Notes under the pieces: model-generated | What the model saw: the letters and a program-made list of their open reading frames with translations, nothing else | Told to the model about the DNA's origin: nothing | The model's database searches: none | NCBI GenBank assembly: GCA_922989275.2 | Contig: OV277863.1 | Coordinates: forward strand, 47,908,999-47,972,998 | Length of the DNA: 64,000 nucleotides | Direction of reading: 5' to 3' | Source: Gari tellinella | Taxonomy: Eukaryota; Mollusca; Bivalvia; Cardiida; Psammobiidae | Made by a program: the position numbers and the translations under genes | In this document: piece after piece, positions 1 through 10,636 of the stretch | How the letters are laid out: every line of letters starts with the position of its first letter | Position numbering within the stretch: the stretch's first letter is position 1

Positions 1-254
1 TATTCACTGCTTGTAAAGCTTAAAATGTTTGTTGAATTAGGTGTGCCATATAAGTCTCAGAAGGTCTGCCTCTTCTGTCGGCTATTTATTCATACACATG
101 GAGCAATATGCTCCAATCGAAACTACTCGGCAAATTCTAACCTCCTTCGGGATTGAGAGAAATCATCGATGAGAATTGAATGGACAGAATAGTTGCTATA
201 TTTCAGTCGATATGTGAATGGCGAAAAAAGGTAATGCAAAGCTGGACCAAATAA
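1..254. other. No recognisable feature
   Basis: AT-rich sequence without a repeat family, RNA gene or coding signal that I recognise. Confidence 0.4.
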
Positions 255-651
255 GGTCCACCAAACCCATATTTGTGACACTCTTTAGAATCATCTCTAA
301 GAGACAATTGTAATGAGTAGTCACAACATATGGTTTAGAGGAGGGAGACACAAAGGAGAAAAACAATTGGGAAATGTTCACTAACCCTTTCCTCCCTGAA
401 ACCTCAAATGGACAATTCTAGTTTTCAATTTAGTCCAGTCCATTTTGACTTTTAAGGGTTGATTTTTACAATATTTGTCAAAATGACAAACAGTGTAGAC
501 CCTGATCAGAGGGCTCCTTAAGGAGCCCTCTGATCAGGGTATACACTGTTTGCATAGGACAAGTGTAATCAGCACAGGTACATCGTTTGCAAATGACACA
601 TATATGCGTGACTAGGGTTCAAAGAGTTAACTCCCTCTATCTGGAGCCTTG
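255..651 (+). mobile_element. D element, decayed, with P2 inserted
   Basis: The central hairpin of family D is visible near 290-342 (ttagaatcatctct / agagacaattgtaatgag) and the D right end (tatctggagcctt) at 639-651. A P2 copy splits the right part. The left TIR is not recognisable, so the start is approximate. Confidence 0.5.
381..630 (-). mobile_element. P2 MITE inside D
   Basis: Reverse-orientation P2: CTAACCCTTTCCTCCCTGAAA at the left, agggttcaaagagTTAA at the right. The central palindrome at about 488-555 has arms gtgtagaccctgatcagag and a TTAA centre. The left flank is CTAA instead of TTAA. Confidence 0.8.
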
Positions 652-694
652 TAATGCAGAAAGCAAAGTAACGCAATTAAAATATCTTATTAAC

Positions 695-740
695 TTCCAA
701 CCTGCTTTAGGTGGTCACCTGTCTGGGGTAAAGGTTTAAT
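695..740 (+). mobile_element. P1 fragment (3' end)
   Basis: Only the distal P1 part is present: cctgctttaggtggtcacctgtct, then ggggtaaagg. Confidence 0.55.
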
Positions 741-1104
741 TATTTTGGTATGTAGACCAACACAGATTTATGGAGACAATATCTGGACAATGGCGAATTA
801 ACATGCTGGGTGGGATAGACCATATTTCTGAAGTAATTGAAACATTAGTAGAGCATTGGCCTCCAGTCATGACCAACACAATGCATAGACTTCATGCACA
901 TGTGTCTTACACACTTATAGCTAGACACAGACTGTTGTTTCAATGTAAATTGACTGTTTATGATCTTTGATTGAATTAACTTTAAAAATATCTCCTTGTC
1001 AGTCTGTAATTGGTTAATTGATGCCCCAGACAGGGAATTCATATAATAAACTATAGTATTTTGACTGCTTATTTTTAACATAACAGTAGTCTAGCAAAAA
1101 TTGT
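741..1104. other. No recognisable feature
   Basis: Nothing beyond short chance ORFs on both strands with no splice or codon-bias support. Confidence 0.4.
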
Positions 1105-1280
1105 ACCTTAAGGCCATGGCAATTCTGCATTACATTCAGCCTGCTTTAAGCTACCATCTGGTAGTATAAAGAAAATGTATCTTAAGATACACATTGTTTG
1201 ACTGTATAAAGTGAAAGTATGTTCTTAAATATATAGGGTTTGACTTAAAGGTGTAAAGCGTTTTTATGGAGTTATGGATA
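1105..1280 (-). mobile_element. P1 fragment, reverse
   Basis: Contains ccttaaggc, cagcctgctttaagctacc, actgtataaa and gtgtaaagcgtttttatgg, which are P1 landmarks in reverse order. It is diverged and lacks both termini. Confidence 0.6.
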
Positions 1281-1347
1281 AAAAGAGATATAAATCTTAT
1301 TTGAAAATATGAAGACAACAAATTTGAAGCAGACACTATATACCAGT

Positions 1348-1598
1348 ATAACTCTTTGAACCCTAGTCCCGCATATAGGCGTCCTTTTCAAACAGTGTAC
1401 ATGTGAATAGTACATGTGTCCTATGCAAACAGTGAAGACCCAGATCAGAGGGCTCCTTTCGGAGCCCTCTGATCTGGGTCTTCACTGTTTGTCACAATGC
1501 CAAACATTGACAAAAACAACCCTTAAAAGTCAGAAATGGACTAGACTAAAATCGAAACTGGAATTGTTCATATAAAGTTTCAGGGAGGAAAGAGATAA
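1348..1598 (+). mobile_element. P2 MITE
   Basis: Starts AACTCTTTGAACCCTAGTCC and ends CAGGGAGGAAAGAG, flanked on both sides by ATAA. The central palindrome at 1428-1492 (cagtgaagacccagatcaga) has loop TTTC. Length matches the family. Confidence 0.85.
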
Positions 1599-1786
1599 TG
1601 AGTTATGAAAGTCATTAATTTCCAGGAAATTTAGTTTATGGAATAATGTCACATTTCTAAAGTTGTTAGTCTGGAAGATATTTAATGTGGTCAGCCACAC
1701 TGGGATTCTGTCTCTCCTGAAGATGCTCATTGGCCCATGTAGCACTGACCTCACAAATTCAATAATGACACTTATGCAGTCCTACT

Positions 1787-1981
1787 CAGGGACCCAGATA
1801 AGAGTGCGTAAGCTGAAGAAATCCAGTATTTTCTCTGTCATAGCAGCACCAAATCCTGTTGTAATTACTAATTAGAATCGTCTGAAAGATATTGTTCTCT
1901 TGAGTAGCAAAACCATAGAGATTAATGCAGAAACAAGAATCTATCTTTCTTGAAGTACTCCCCTCCTTATCTGGAGCCCTG
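1787..1981 (+). mobile_element. D element
   Basis: CAGGGACCCAGATAAGAG at the left, CTTATCTGGAGCCCTG at the right, 195 bp. The central hairpin is eroded on one side. Confidence 0.75.
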
Positions 1982-2288
1982 CCTGCAACTTATATAAAAC
2001 TTATATAAAATGACCATTCAGTAGAAGATCCATGTCAATTAGGCAGGTTTTTATAATGATGAATGCTTAATAGTGCTAATACAGAAACCTCATTATAGGA
2101 GCTTAAATTTCTGTGTAATTATCCTGCTGTCACCTCTCTTTAGAATTGATTGAGTTGGGTTTTACGGCACCGCGACACATGAAATGGTCATATGGCGCCT
2201 ATAGCTTCTTGATAAGTGGTTCTTTAACACAAGAATGATTATATATACAATTAGAACTTTAGATAAGGCCCAAAGGTTAAAAAAAAAA
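1982..2288. other. No recognisable feature
   Basis: AT-rich. A run of A precedes the inverted repeat that follows. Confidence 0.4.
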
Positions 2289-2440
2289 GTTTTGAGTTGA
2301 GTCTGAGATTGTTCTCAAGCATTTGATTGGTCAGATTTGAGCTTTTGCTCAAATCTGACCAATCATATGCTTGAGAACATCAGCTCAAATATGACCCAAT
2401 CAAATATGCTTGAGAACATTCTCAGACTCAACTCAAACTC
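2289..2440. repeat. Compound inverted repeat
   Basis: Left arm gttttgagttgagtctgaga pairs with tctcagactcaactcaaac at the right end. In between, 'caaatctgaccaatcatatgcttgagaaca' occurs twice on the right side (second copy diverged) and once inverted on the left, so the right arm holds a tandem duplication. Confidence 0.75.
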
Positions 2441-2508
2441 TTTAAAACCTAAATGGACTCTGAGCTCAAGACAAGGTGAGTATTTCATATACTTACTTCT
2501 TTATGTTT

Positions 2509-2655
2509 CCACCAAACCCTATATTGTAACTACTCATTGTAATTGTCTCAAAAGAGATTATTCCAATGAGTAGTCACGACATAGGGTTTGATTAAGATGA
2601 TAAAGGAAGCAATATTTGAAACGTTTGGTTTACTCACTTTTGTATGGAGCCCTTT
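2509..2655 (+). mobile_element. D element fragment
   Basis: Central D hairpin: aaaccctatattgtaactac / gtagtcacgacatagggttt, then a right end resembling D (tggagccct). No left TIR is seen. Confidence 0.6.
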
Positions 2656-2726
2656 GAGATAATTGGAATCTGAGTGCTAGTGTCTTTGACAAAATAGTTT
2701 GACTGACTTGGCCTATCTAGTATAAT

Positions 2727-2949
2727 TTATCCCTTTGCCTAATAGCCAAATTCTAGTTTTAAAGACAAGTGACCACTTAAAGCAGGCTGGAAGTAAAGCA
2801 GGATGCGCCTTAAGGCGCATTTTGCTTTACTTTCAGCCTGCTTTAAGCTACCACCTGCTAGAATTTAGAAATATTTCTTATGACACATATCCCTTGACTG
2901 TATAAATTGGAGGTATTTTTGTCAGTGGTGGAACAAATCAAAGGGTTAA
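2727..2949 (-). mobile_element. P1 MITE, reverse, shortened
   Basis: TTATCCCTTTGCC at the left and gggTTAA at the right. The palindrome ttaaagcaggctggaagtaa has centre gcgccTTAAggcgc. About 30 bp before the right end is missing. Confidence 0.8.
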
Positions 2950-3342
2950 CATGGAGATATATGCATTATACCATACATTGCCTCCTCAAACTCAATGACA
3001 AATTGTGGAAGCCAACAACTGTCAATATTGACTGGAGAAAATGGCCTCAAAATGAACTGATCAAGGCAGGATATAATCACCCTTGCCCCCTAAATCAATT
3101 AACTCAAAGTGGTGTGCTGTATAACTATGCAGATTGACTTTTCTTGTATTAGCAGTTCTTTGTCAAGTGAATTAGTGCTTTTCTAAGGAAATGACAGCAA
3201 GGACCACTAGGCAGCTTTATTAACGGCCACCTACATCAATATCTCACCATTAATCCTGTGTTCACCAAATATTCAATAGAAAATGCATGGCCAGTCTTGA
3301 AGAATGGCTGCTTAATGCAAAAGAAAAAATACAGAAAGCTCC
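2950..3342. other. Mostly unrecognised; half of a C hairpin at its end
   Basis: 3308-3342 (gctgcttaatgcaaaa...cagaaagctcc) is the left half of a C palindrome, cut exactly where the next P1 starts. The remainder shows nothing I recognise. Confidence 0.4.
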
Positions 3343-3545
3343 TTATCCCTTTACTCCATAAATACATATTTATTCCTTTAATGTATCCCATCACTATAGA
3401 AAATAGTTCACCTTCATAAAGTCATGAATATTGACCAAAGAAATATTTCCTTTATACTAGTAAATGGTTCCTTAAACGTTTAAGCAGGCTGAAAATAAAG
3501 CAGAATGTAATCTTTCAATACTGAAAACAGGCTATAGGGTGACGG
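3343..3545 (+). mobile_element. P1 MITE, internally deleted
   Basis: Starts TTATCCCTTTACTCCATAAA. Contains tagaaaatagttcac, agtcatgaata and taagcaggctgaaaataaag, then jumps to gaaaacaggctatagg; the second palindrome arm is lost. Confidence 0.65.
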
Positions 3546-4034
3546 TTATAGCATATATATTGTAAACCATGTGACAAATTGTACTAGAAGTAGGAGCAGC
3601 TGTAGAACTGTTCTAGAACATATAGAACATATTCCGTGTCTCGCAAAGTTCCATGTTTAATGCAATCATAAGTTTTTAATACTGGCTCAACAGGTTACCA
3701 GTGAGATGCAGACACATTTTTCTGTTGTCAAAAGGTTATAAAAACGCATAAATTTCATTGCTTCACAGCCACTGATTGATTTTGCAGTTAGACCAATTAT
3801 GATTACTGTGTCTGCGTGCTTGCTATCTGTCAACATTGGTGAGAAAAATCTGTATAAGACAGACAGTTAGTTATTGCATATTTATCCTATATGGATGAAT
3901 GGTACTTGTATGTTCGATTCTGAAACATTTAATAGCTTGATACCCATAGACATATGACAGGAATTATAATTCAGCCATGTCTGCTGTGTCATCATGCTGT
4001 CTGGCATATTCAGGTTAATCCTTTGTCTATGGTA
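3546..4034. other. No recognisable feature
   Basis: Only a short 'ctagaac' repeat at 3605-3632, similar to the tandem at 22937-23125. Confidence 0.4.
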
Positions 4035-4100
4035 AACCAGTATGTACATTTGCAAACAGTGTAGACCGAGATAAGAGGGCTCATTCACTGTTTGCCATAG
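4035..4100. repeat. P2/P3 hairpin remnant
   Basis: gcaaacagtgtagaccgagataagagggct followed by attcactgtttgcc; the second arm is mostly deleted. Confidence 0.5.
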
Positions 4101-4187
4101 TTTAAAATATATATTGGGGAAATTACCCTTCAAGAGTCGCATTTCGAAAGTCAGTAGTGTAAGGATGAAAGCATTTGGAATGGTTAG

Positions 4188-4380
4188 CAGGGCTCCAGAT
4201 AAGAGGTAGTTATTTCAACAAACCAAACATTTTCTCACTCATTTCAGTACCAAATCCTATGGTGTTACTACTCATTAGAATCGTCTCTTCGAGACGATTC
4301 TAATGAGTAGTGACACCATAGGGTTTAATTCAGAAATAATGATTTTAGTTTTTGAAAAACTACCCTTATCTGGTGCTCTG
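4188..4380 (+). mobile_element. D element with short target duplication
   Basis: CAGGGCTCCAGATAAGAGG...CTTATCTGGTGCTCTG, 193 bp, flanked by GTTAG at 4183-4187 and 4381-4385. Strong central hairpin: ctcattagaatcgtctcttc / gagacgattctaatgag. Confidence 0.85.
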
Positions 4381-4665
4381 GTTAGTATCTGTAAAAAGTC
4401 AGCTTATGCCAGCTCTGAAACAAGGTCTAATGTATACAGTTGAACATTCATGCATGAGCATCATATTCGCTGTAAACTGGTAAGTACAAAAACTGTTGCT
4501 GAACCTTTCTTTCTACAGGAGTTTCTGTTTTAGATTCACCCTGCTTTGATTGTTTAACCCTTTACCCCATAAATACACCCTGTATATGTATCATAACACA
4601 TATTTTCTATACTCTTTAAGATTGAAGCTTGAGGCAGGCTGAAAGTAAAGCAGAATGTGCCTTAA

Positions 4666-5206
4666 AGGGACTCGCAACCGGATGGTGTACTTGTCAAAAT
4701 AAAATAAAATACTCAAATAAAAGCAAATTTGTGGCATTATTTAGCTTCTGACATTAAAAAATATGATCAGTCCAAAAAAAGTCTCAAGAATCGTCACCGA
4801 ATCTTAGATTTTTAGATATTTTCCATCGTTTTTGTATACCGACTAGTAGACGGTATAGTTGTTGTTGTTGCTTCTCTACACGGGCTCAGACATAAACACG
4901 AGCGGAATTGTGAAGTTGTATGCACTTTCGATCGCTACACATTGAAATACGTTAAATCGATCCGAGATAAACGGATAGTTCCGTGGTCCATTGGTCTAAG
5001 CGGTTTCCTTTATTTTGCCTTCTGTCCGCCAATGCCGGGCCCCGGGTTCGAATCCCACCAGAGACCTATTTAATATTTTTTTTTATTGAAATACATTTTT
5101 TTAAACAGAATTTCTTATCTTAAACTATTTCTTTACCATTTATATAAGCGTTTGACACATATTTACAAATCACTATTTTTAATGCACCATCTGGTTGCGA
5201 GTCACT
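4666..5206 (+). mobile_element. TTAA-flanked TIR element with tRNA-like unit, copy 1
   Basis: Terminal inverted repeats AGGGACTCGCAACCGGATGG / CCATCTGGTTGCGAGTCACT (2 mismatches), flanked by TTAA at 4662-4665 and 5207-5210. The body includes a (gtt)n run and gcttctctacacgggctcag. No ORF of note. TTAA duplication suggests mobilisation by the same machinery as P1-P3 (inference). Second copy at 43273-44054. Confidence 0.88.
4974..5066 (+). tRNA. tRNA-like sequence, degenerate
   Basis: A box A-like stretch (tggtccattggtctaagcgg, 4984-5003) lies about 45 bases before a perfect box B, GGTTCGAATCC (5045-5055), followed by a nine-T run at 5076-5084 that could act as a pol III terminator. Only three T-stem pairs and about four acceptor pairs form, so an amino-acid identity cannot be given and a functional tRNA is unlikely. 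It lies inside the TIR element. Confidence 0.5.
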
Positions 5207-5291
5207 TTAAGGCACATTCTGCTTTACTTTCAACCTGCTTTAAGTGGTCACCTGTCTTCAAAACTAGAAATGGACTGGGGTAATGGGTTAA

Positions 5292-5485
5292 CAGGGCTCC
5301 AGATAAAAGGGAGCAAACTCAAGTTTTCCGACATTTTCACCTTCATGTCTACATCAAACCCTATGATGTGACTAGTCATTAGAATCGTCTCCCTGAGACA
5401 CTATTTCAATGAGTATCACACCATAGGGTTTGGTGCAGACATAAGGATTTTAATTTCTGAAGTACTCCCCTCATCTGGGGCCCTG
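5292..5485 (+). mobile_element. D element
   Basis: CAGGGCTCCAGATAAAAGGG...CTCATCTGGGGCCCTG, abutting the preceding P1 directly. Hairpin aaaccctatgatgtgactag / gtatcacaccatagggttt. No clear target duplication. Confidence 0.8.
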
Positions 5486-5808
5486 CTTTATTAGTTGCCA
5501 CAAGTCGGGATGTTACACTATAAGACTTTATTTGTGCAGTCTTACTGTATTTCGCTATGACAGTTCCTAAGGGGTTAGTCACTGATGCATTGAATCAAAA
5601 GTAAAATGTTAACTTTGTCCAATTTTCCTATTGCTTTTGACTAAACATCTCCCCTGATAGTTTCTTGGTTCAAGTTTAAGGGAAAGTTTTTAAGTCATTA
5701 ATATCATGACATTCAACATTTGTACTGAGATGCTAATGCTTGGGATGAAGATACCCAAGGGGTCTCCTGTCAGGTGCGTTGAAGTCAAAGCATAAACATA
5801 ATATACTT
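5486..5808. other. No recognisable feature
   Basis: No repeat family or coding signal recognised. Confidence 0.4.
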
Positions 5809-6062
5809 TTAACCCTTTCCCCAATACCTGTTTCTAGTATGAAACGAATATAGGTGTCCACTTAAAACAGATTGAAAGTAAAGCAGAATGCGCCTTAAGA
5901 CACATTCTGCTTTACTTTCAGCCTGCTTTAAGCTATAATGAGCTATAATATTGAAAACATTTCATTTGATACATAATCATGACTGTATAAATTGGAACTA
6001 TTTTCACTAGTGGAGGAATAAATTAAATGCTCTAAAAGGTGCTTCCATGGGGTAGGGGTTAA
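5809..6062 (-). mobile_element. P1 MITE, reverse
   Basis: TTAACCCTTTCCCCAATACC...gggTTAA. Palindrome ttgaaagtaaagcagaatg / cattctgctttactttcag. Confidence 0.85.
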
Positions 6063-6273
6063 CTGGTTTCTGTAAGGGATAGCCATATAACTATATAATG
6101 TGGAGAGAATATTTCTGTTGTCAAAAATAAGTTTATTCTTCAGACTTACTTGTGTTAAGCAGTCACCTATAAACATGCATTTTTTTTAGCTGCCATAAAA
6201 AAGAGAATTTTACCATGACATTTAGAAAATCAGGTGACTGTGGCTTAAAGTTCACAATTGTTATTTTTAGAAA
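6063..6273. other. No recognisable feature
   Basis: Short AT-rich spacer between P1 and C. Confidence 0.4.
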
Positions 6274-6439
6274 TACAATCAAACCCCTCTAATACAACCA
6301 CTAAATATTGTCATAATTATTTGGTTTTAAGGTAGCTAGGTGGCCTAAAAAAGCAACAGGTGAAAGTCAAACAGAAAGCTCTTTTAGTTCTAAGTCTTCC
6401 TTTTAGTGGTCGTATACTAAATAGACAGGTTTTACTGTA
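6274..6439 (+). mobile_element. C element, decayed hairpin
   Basis: TACAATCAAACCCCTCTAAT and ttttagtggtcg...GACAGGTTTTACTGTA match the C termini. The interior keeps gaaagtcaaacagaaagctc but the second arm has diverged. Confidence 0.7.
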
Positions 6440-6734
6440 GCTTGTATGATTTATACTAAAATAGTTCCAGTTGTTTCTGGTCATATATACTGTCATGTGT
6501 AACATCAATGAACCAATTAAGTGACCAGTGTGAAATTGATAATGTTCGTGTATTGTGAATGGTATGAAAATTAGCTAACATCTATCACCATCATAGATTG
6601 AAAGAAATGGAGAAACAATAATAATTATATACTTTATATTAATCCTCAACACTGCTGTCTTTCTAAATGGACTCGTAATCTCCTGTTAACATTGTCTCTC
6701 TAGGGATTTATTTCCAAAATAATTATAAGAATGA
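6440..6734. other. No recognisable feature
   Basis: AT-rich, no family recognised. Confidence 0.35.
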
Positions 6735-6844
6735 CAAACAGTGTAGACCCTGATCAGAGGGTGGACCTTCAGGACTCCTCTGATCTGGGTCTATGTTGTT
6801 TGCGAGTGATGTATACATATACTCGTTTTGCGCACTGTGAATGT
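6735..6844 (-). mobile_element. P2/P3 fragment
   Basis: Palindrome acaaacagtgtagaccctgatcag / ctgatctgggtctatgttgttt with an asymmetric middle (gtggacc), followed by gatgtatacatatactcg as in other reverse P2-type copies. Confidence 0.55.
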
Positions 6845-7312
6845 TTAACCCATTGCCCCATAAATATGCCTTTTTACACCTATTATTTATTTCTCCACTA
6901 GAGAAAATAACACCTTTTTATACAGTCACGAATATGTATCACAAGAAATGTTTTCTATATCCTAGTAGATAATAGCTCAAAGCAGGCATTCTGCTTTACT
7001 TTCAACCTGCTTTAACCCTTTGAACCCTAGTCCCGCATATAGGCGTGCTTTTCAAACAGTGAACATGTGAAAAGTACACTTGTCTGGAACAAACAGTGAA
7101 GACCCAGATCAGAGGGCTCCGAAAGGAGCCCTCTGATCAGTGTCTTCACTGTTTGTCATAATGCCAAAAAGGACAAAAACAACCATTAAAAGCAAGAAAT
7201 GGACTAGACTAAAATCGAAACTGGACTTGTTCATTTAAAGTTTCAGGGAGGAAAGAGTTAAGTGATCACCTTTCTTTAAAACTAGAAACAAACTATAGGG
7301 TAATGTGTAAAA
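6845..7312 (+). mobile_element. P1 MITE split by P2
   Basis: Left part TTAACCCATTGCCCCATAAA to ttcaacctgc; right part gtgatcacctttctttaaaa to atagggtaatg. A P2 copy occupies the TTAA of 'ctgctTTAAgtggtcac'. Confidence 0.85.
7012..7261 (+). mobile_element. P2 MITE inside P1
   Basis: TTAACCCTTTGAACCCTAGTC...GGGAGGAAAGAGTTAA with TTAA on both sides. Hairpin loop GAAA, the reverse complement of the TTTC loop in the same-orientation copy at 1348. Confidence 0.9.
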
Positions 7313-7592
7313 CAAATATCTGCAGGATGTTAGAGCGGCTTGTCAGAAGGAGAAAGGTTTTGATATGGAGCAATTGTAATATAGATTAGCTATTGCACTT
7401 CAATAGGGGAGAGAAAACAGTAACACCTGTATTGACCCTTCATTGCTATACTGAACGTTTCAAATGGACCATTCCGCGCTTGAAAAATGACCAATTTATG
7501 TTGATCTTCAGGGCAGTTTTATAGAAAATAGTTCTGAAATAACTAAAAGTTAAATAACTTCAGGAGCTCTCTGATCACTGTTTGCAAAGTAT
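7313..7592. other. Weak P2/P3 similarity
   Basis: gacccttcattgctatactg, caaatggaccattcc and gagctctctgatcactgtttgc resemble P2/P3 parts. No boundaries can be set. Confidence 0.3.
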
Positions 7593-7978
7593 ACAGAACA
7601 GAACAGAACAGAACAGAACATATCCTTTATTCACCCAGGTATTTGTAGTACAACATGGGGTTTTTAACAATAACATGTATACAAATTAACGTGGTTCCGG
7701 TATGGTACGAAAAACAACAACAGCAATAACAAAAAGCAACGAAGAACTGAACGGATATTAAGCCTTGAGATGGTGTGATTTTAGGAAAAAAGGGGGGGAT
7801 TAATGTTTTCTGAAACGTTTGGAACCAGACAAGATGTTAAGAAGCTCAACATCTCATCGGATACCAAACACATCGCTGCGTTGCAGAGATTGTTATTACA
7901 ATGCATAATTATACAAGTACATATTATTGTGTTGATGTAAATCATGTACGGCATTTGTAAATAAGCAACTAGTATAGA
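7593..7978 (-). repeat. (CAGAA)n run and possible LINE 3' tail
   Basis: Five to six CAGAA units at 7593-7620 followed by tatcctttattcacccagg. A simple-repeat tail next to sequence reading as AATAAA-like on the minus strand fits the 3' end of a non-LTR retrotransposon, but no reverse-transcriptase ORF is present. Confidence 0.3.
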
Positions 7979-8140
7979 TTATCCCATTGCTCCCTAGTGA
8001 CGCATATATGCGTCCTTTACCAAAAGTGTATCTGTGAAGAGTACACTTGTCCTATGCAAACAGTGAAGCCCCCGATCAGCGGGCTCCTGCAGGAGCCATT
8101 TGACACATCATGTACTTGTTTCCAGCATAGAAAGGGTTAA
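7979..8140 (+). mobile_element. P2 MITE, 3' deleted
   Basis: TTATCCCATTGCTCCCTAGTG, catatatgcgtcctt, cacttgtcctatgcaaacag, half palindrome gatcagcgggctcctgcaggagcc, then gaaagggTTAA. Confidence 0.65.
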
Positions 8141-8282
8141 AGCAACAATCAGAACAATGGGCTGTCAAATTAAGTTAATCTAAAACACCTAGGTGACAGC
8201 TAAATGCAGAAATTTAGTAATGCAGACAGCTCTGTTCATTTCTTAGTCGCTTCTTTTGAGTTAATAAAAGCTACTGTCGTTA

Positions 8283-8539
8283 TTAACCCATTACCCCTTG
8301 AATACGCCTTTTTACGTCTTTAATTTATTCCTCTACTGAAGAAAATAAATCCAATTTATACTGTTGCAAATTAAATAAGAATCCTAAGAAATATTTTCTA
8401 TATTCAAGCAGAAAACAGCTTAAAGCAGGCTGAAAGTAAAGCAGAATGTGTCATAGGGCACATTCTGCTTTACTTTTAGCCTGCTTTAAGTAATCAAATA
8501 TTTTCAAAACTAGAATCATGCTATGGGGTAATGGGTTAA
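8283..8539 (+). mobile_element. P1 MITE, intact
   Basis: TTAACCCATTACCCC...ggggtaatgggTTAA, 257 bp. The palindrome arms around 8423-8489 are almost perfect. Confidence 0.9.
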
Positions 8540-8799
8540 GATCACCATGCTTCATCATTTGAATGGATGTGTAACAAAGAATAACTGTATTACAGAGAAA
8601 ATAGGAGACTGCCCAGGGGAACAGGAGAGTGTCTTCAGTGAAATATAGGATAAACATACTCTCACTTCTGGATAGACATACATAAATGAGGCTAGGGTGA
8701 AAATGAGGTGTGAATTTTCAAAAGGTGCTTTAAGAGATTTTTTGTTTGAAATATAGGAAGCACTGTGAAAATTAAGAAAGATAAAGCATATTGCAACAT
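8540..8799. other. No recognisable feature
   Basis: No repeat or coding signal recognised. Confidence 0.35.
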
Positions 8800-9456
8800 T
8801 TTTAGCTCACCTGGCACGAAGTGCCAAGGTGAGCTTTTAGGATCGCTGGATGTCCGTCGTCCGTTGTCCGTCCGTCCACAATTGGTTCGTTAACACTCTA
8901 GCAGCTACAAATATCATCCAATCTTCATGAAACTTGATCACACTGTTTGTCTAGTAGAAATGTAGGCCAAGTTCGAATGTAGGTCATGTTGGGTCAAAAA
9001 CTAGGTCACTAGGTCAAATCATTGAAAAACCTTGTTAACACTCTAGAGGCTACAAATCTCATTGGATCTTGATGAAACTTGATCAGAATGTTTATCTCAA
9101 TAATATCTAGGTCAAGTTAGAATGTGGGTCATGTCCGGTCAAAAACTGGGTCACTAGGTCAAATCTTCGAAAAACCTTGTTAACACTCTAGAGACTACAA
9201 ATATCATTGGATCTTCATGAAACTTCATCAAAATGTTTGCCTCAATGAAATCTAGGCCAAGTTAAAATGTGGGTTATGTCCGGTCAAAAACTAGGTCACT
9301 CGGTCGAATCATCGAAAAACCTTATTAACACTCTAGAGACTACAAATTTCATTTGATCTTCATAAAACTTGATGAAAAGGTTTGCCTCAATGAAATATAG
9401 GTCAAGTTCAAATGTGGCTTATGTCTTGTCAAAAACTAGGTCACTAGGTCGGGATC

Positions 9457-9576
9457 CGGACAATTCCCCACCAGGACAATTCCCCACTAGGACAATTGCC
9501 CACCGGACAATTCCCCACAGGACAATTACCCACTAGGACATTTACCCACTTTTTGGCAGGGCGGACAATTCCCCAC
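9457..9576 (+). repeat. Left terminal array (GGACAATTCCCCAC)n
   Basis: Six to seven units of 'ggacaattcccca(c/g)' with accag, tag, cgg or ag spacers. Some read 'acccac' instead of 'ccccac'. Counterpart of the inverted array at 11089-11198. Confidence 0.85.
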
Positions 9577-9960
9577 TGTTAAAATTCAATTTTTAATAAA
9601 TCAACTTTTTGAAATATTAAAGAGGAAAAAAACACTGAGGATACAAATTCAAACTAATATTAATAGTTTGTAACCTCTAAATTAACAATCGATGCATAAA
9701 AATGATTGTTAGGCCATGGTTGAAATTAGACGGATTTATGACAGAATTTGTAATTTTTATCCTAGGACAATTCCCCACTGTTAAAATTGAATTGATATAA
9801 GATCAATTTTTTGAAATATTAAAAAGGAAAAAACCACTGAGAATACAAATTCAAACTAATATCAATAGTTTGTAACCTTAAAAGTAACCATGGATGCATA
9901 AAAATGGTTGTTAGGGCATGATTGAAATTGGGTTTACATTATGACTGAAACTGTCAGCGT
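9563..9960 (+). repeat. Internal 202-bp direct duplication
   Basis: ggacaattccccactgttaaaatt starts at 9563 and again at 9765; the following ~190 bp (aatattaaagaggaaaaaaac...) are duplicated with substitutions. A third diverged piece lies near 10087-10180. Confidence 0.8.
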
Positions 9961-10210
9961 TAGCCCATATATTAACTTGAATAACTTATTTTTAATTCAA
10001 CAATAAGTAAATAAAAGTGTTTTTTGGGGCTATTTATTGATAAAAAAAAATAGTGACATTTTTTTTATATCTGTCAGTTTTGTTCCATATTTTAAATTGA
10101 AATAGTATAGAATTTTTGGAAAAAATTTAAAAAGGAAAAATAAACATTATGGAGAATATCAATTCATAGGTTTAGCAATATATTTTAATATTCAATTCAA
10201 GTTTAATTAA

Positions 10211-10435
10211 ATAAAGGTATCTACACTATTTGTAAATGTCATCCCCATGTGCACATAGGCCCAAGTGAATTTGTTCTGGATCCACAATGTGCATTTAATG
10301 ATCAACTGTATTGAAGCTGTGCTATCATATTTGCTATGAGTTACCTTTGCAAATAGTGTAGATCCATATCAAGTACAGTCAATATGTGTTTGATCAGGAT
10401 CTACACTATTTGCAAATATCATCACAGTGTGCTCA
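10211..10435. repeat. P2-like palindromic cassette inside foldback-like element
   Basis: ctacactatttgtaaatgtcatc at 10211 and gcaaatagtgtagatcc / ggatctacactatttgcaaat at 10348-10418 use the same outer arms as P2 hairpins (gcaaacagtgtagaccc) with different cores. Confidence 0.6.
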
Positions 10436-10636
10436 TTTGCATGATATATATCTATCTGATAATTATTTAATTTTTGCATGTTGATAAATGTATTAAAAGC
10501 ATTCTTCTTTCTTCCCACGATAAGCATAAATTTGCAAACAGTCTGGATTAAGGTAAAAAACCAAGTAAATGGGTGTTTGATCTCAGGGAACCACGCTGTT
10601 TGGGAATGTTATTCAAAGTGTGTTCAGCTCCCTTAG

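Larger units (their letters stand above)
4554..5291 (+). mobile_element. P1 MITE split by tRNA-bearing element
   Basis: Left half TTAACCCTTTACCCCATAAA...gcagaatgtgcc; right half ggcacattctgc...ggggtaatgggTTAA. The 545-bp insert sits at the exact centre of the P1 palindrome, whose centre in intact copies reads gtgccTTAAggcac. Confidence 0.9.

Noticed and set aside
4974..5066. Functional tRNA gene with assigned anticodon
   Set aside because: T-stem and acceptor pairing are incomplete and no anticodon stem folds convincingly; retained only as tRNA-like.
7593..7978. LINE 3' end as a firm call
   Set aside because: Only a simple-repeat tail is seen; no reverse-transcriptase or endonuclease sequence, so it is listed only as a weak possibility.
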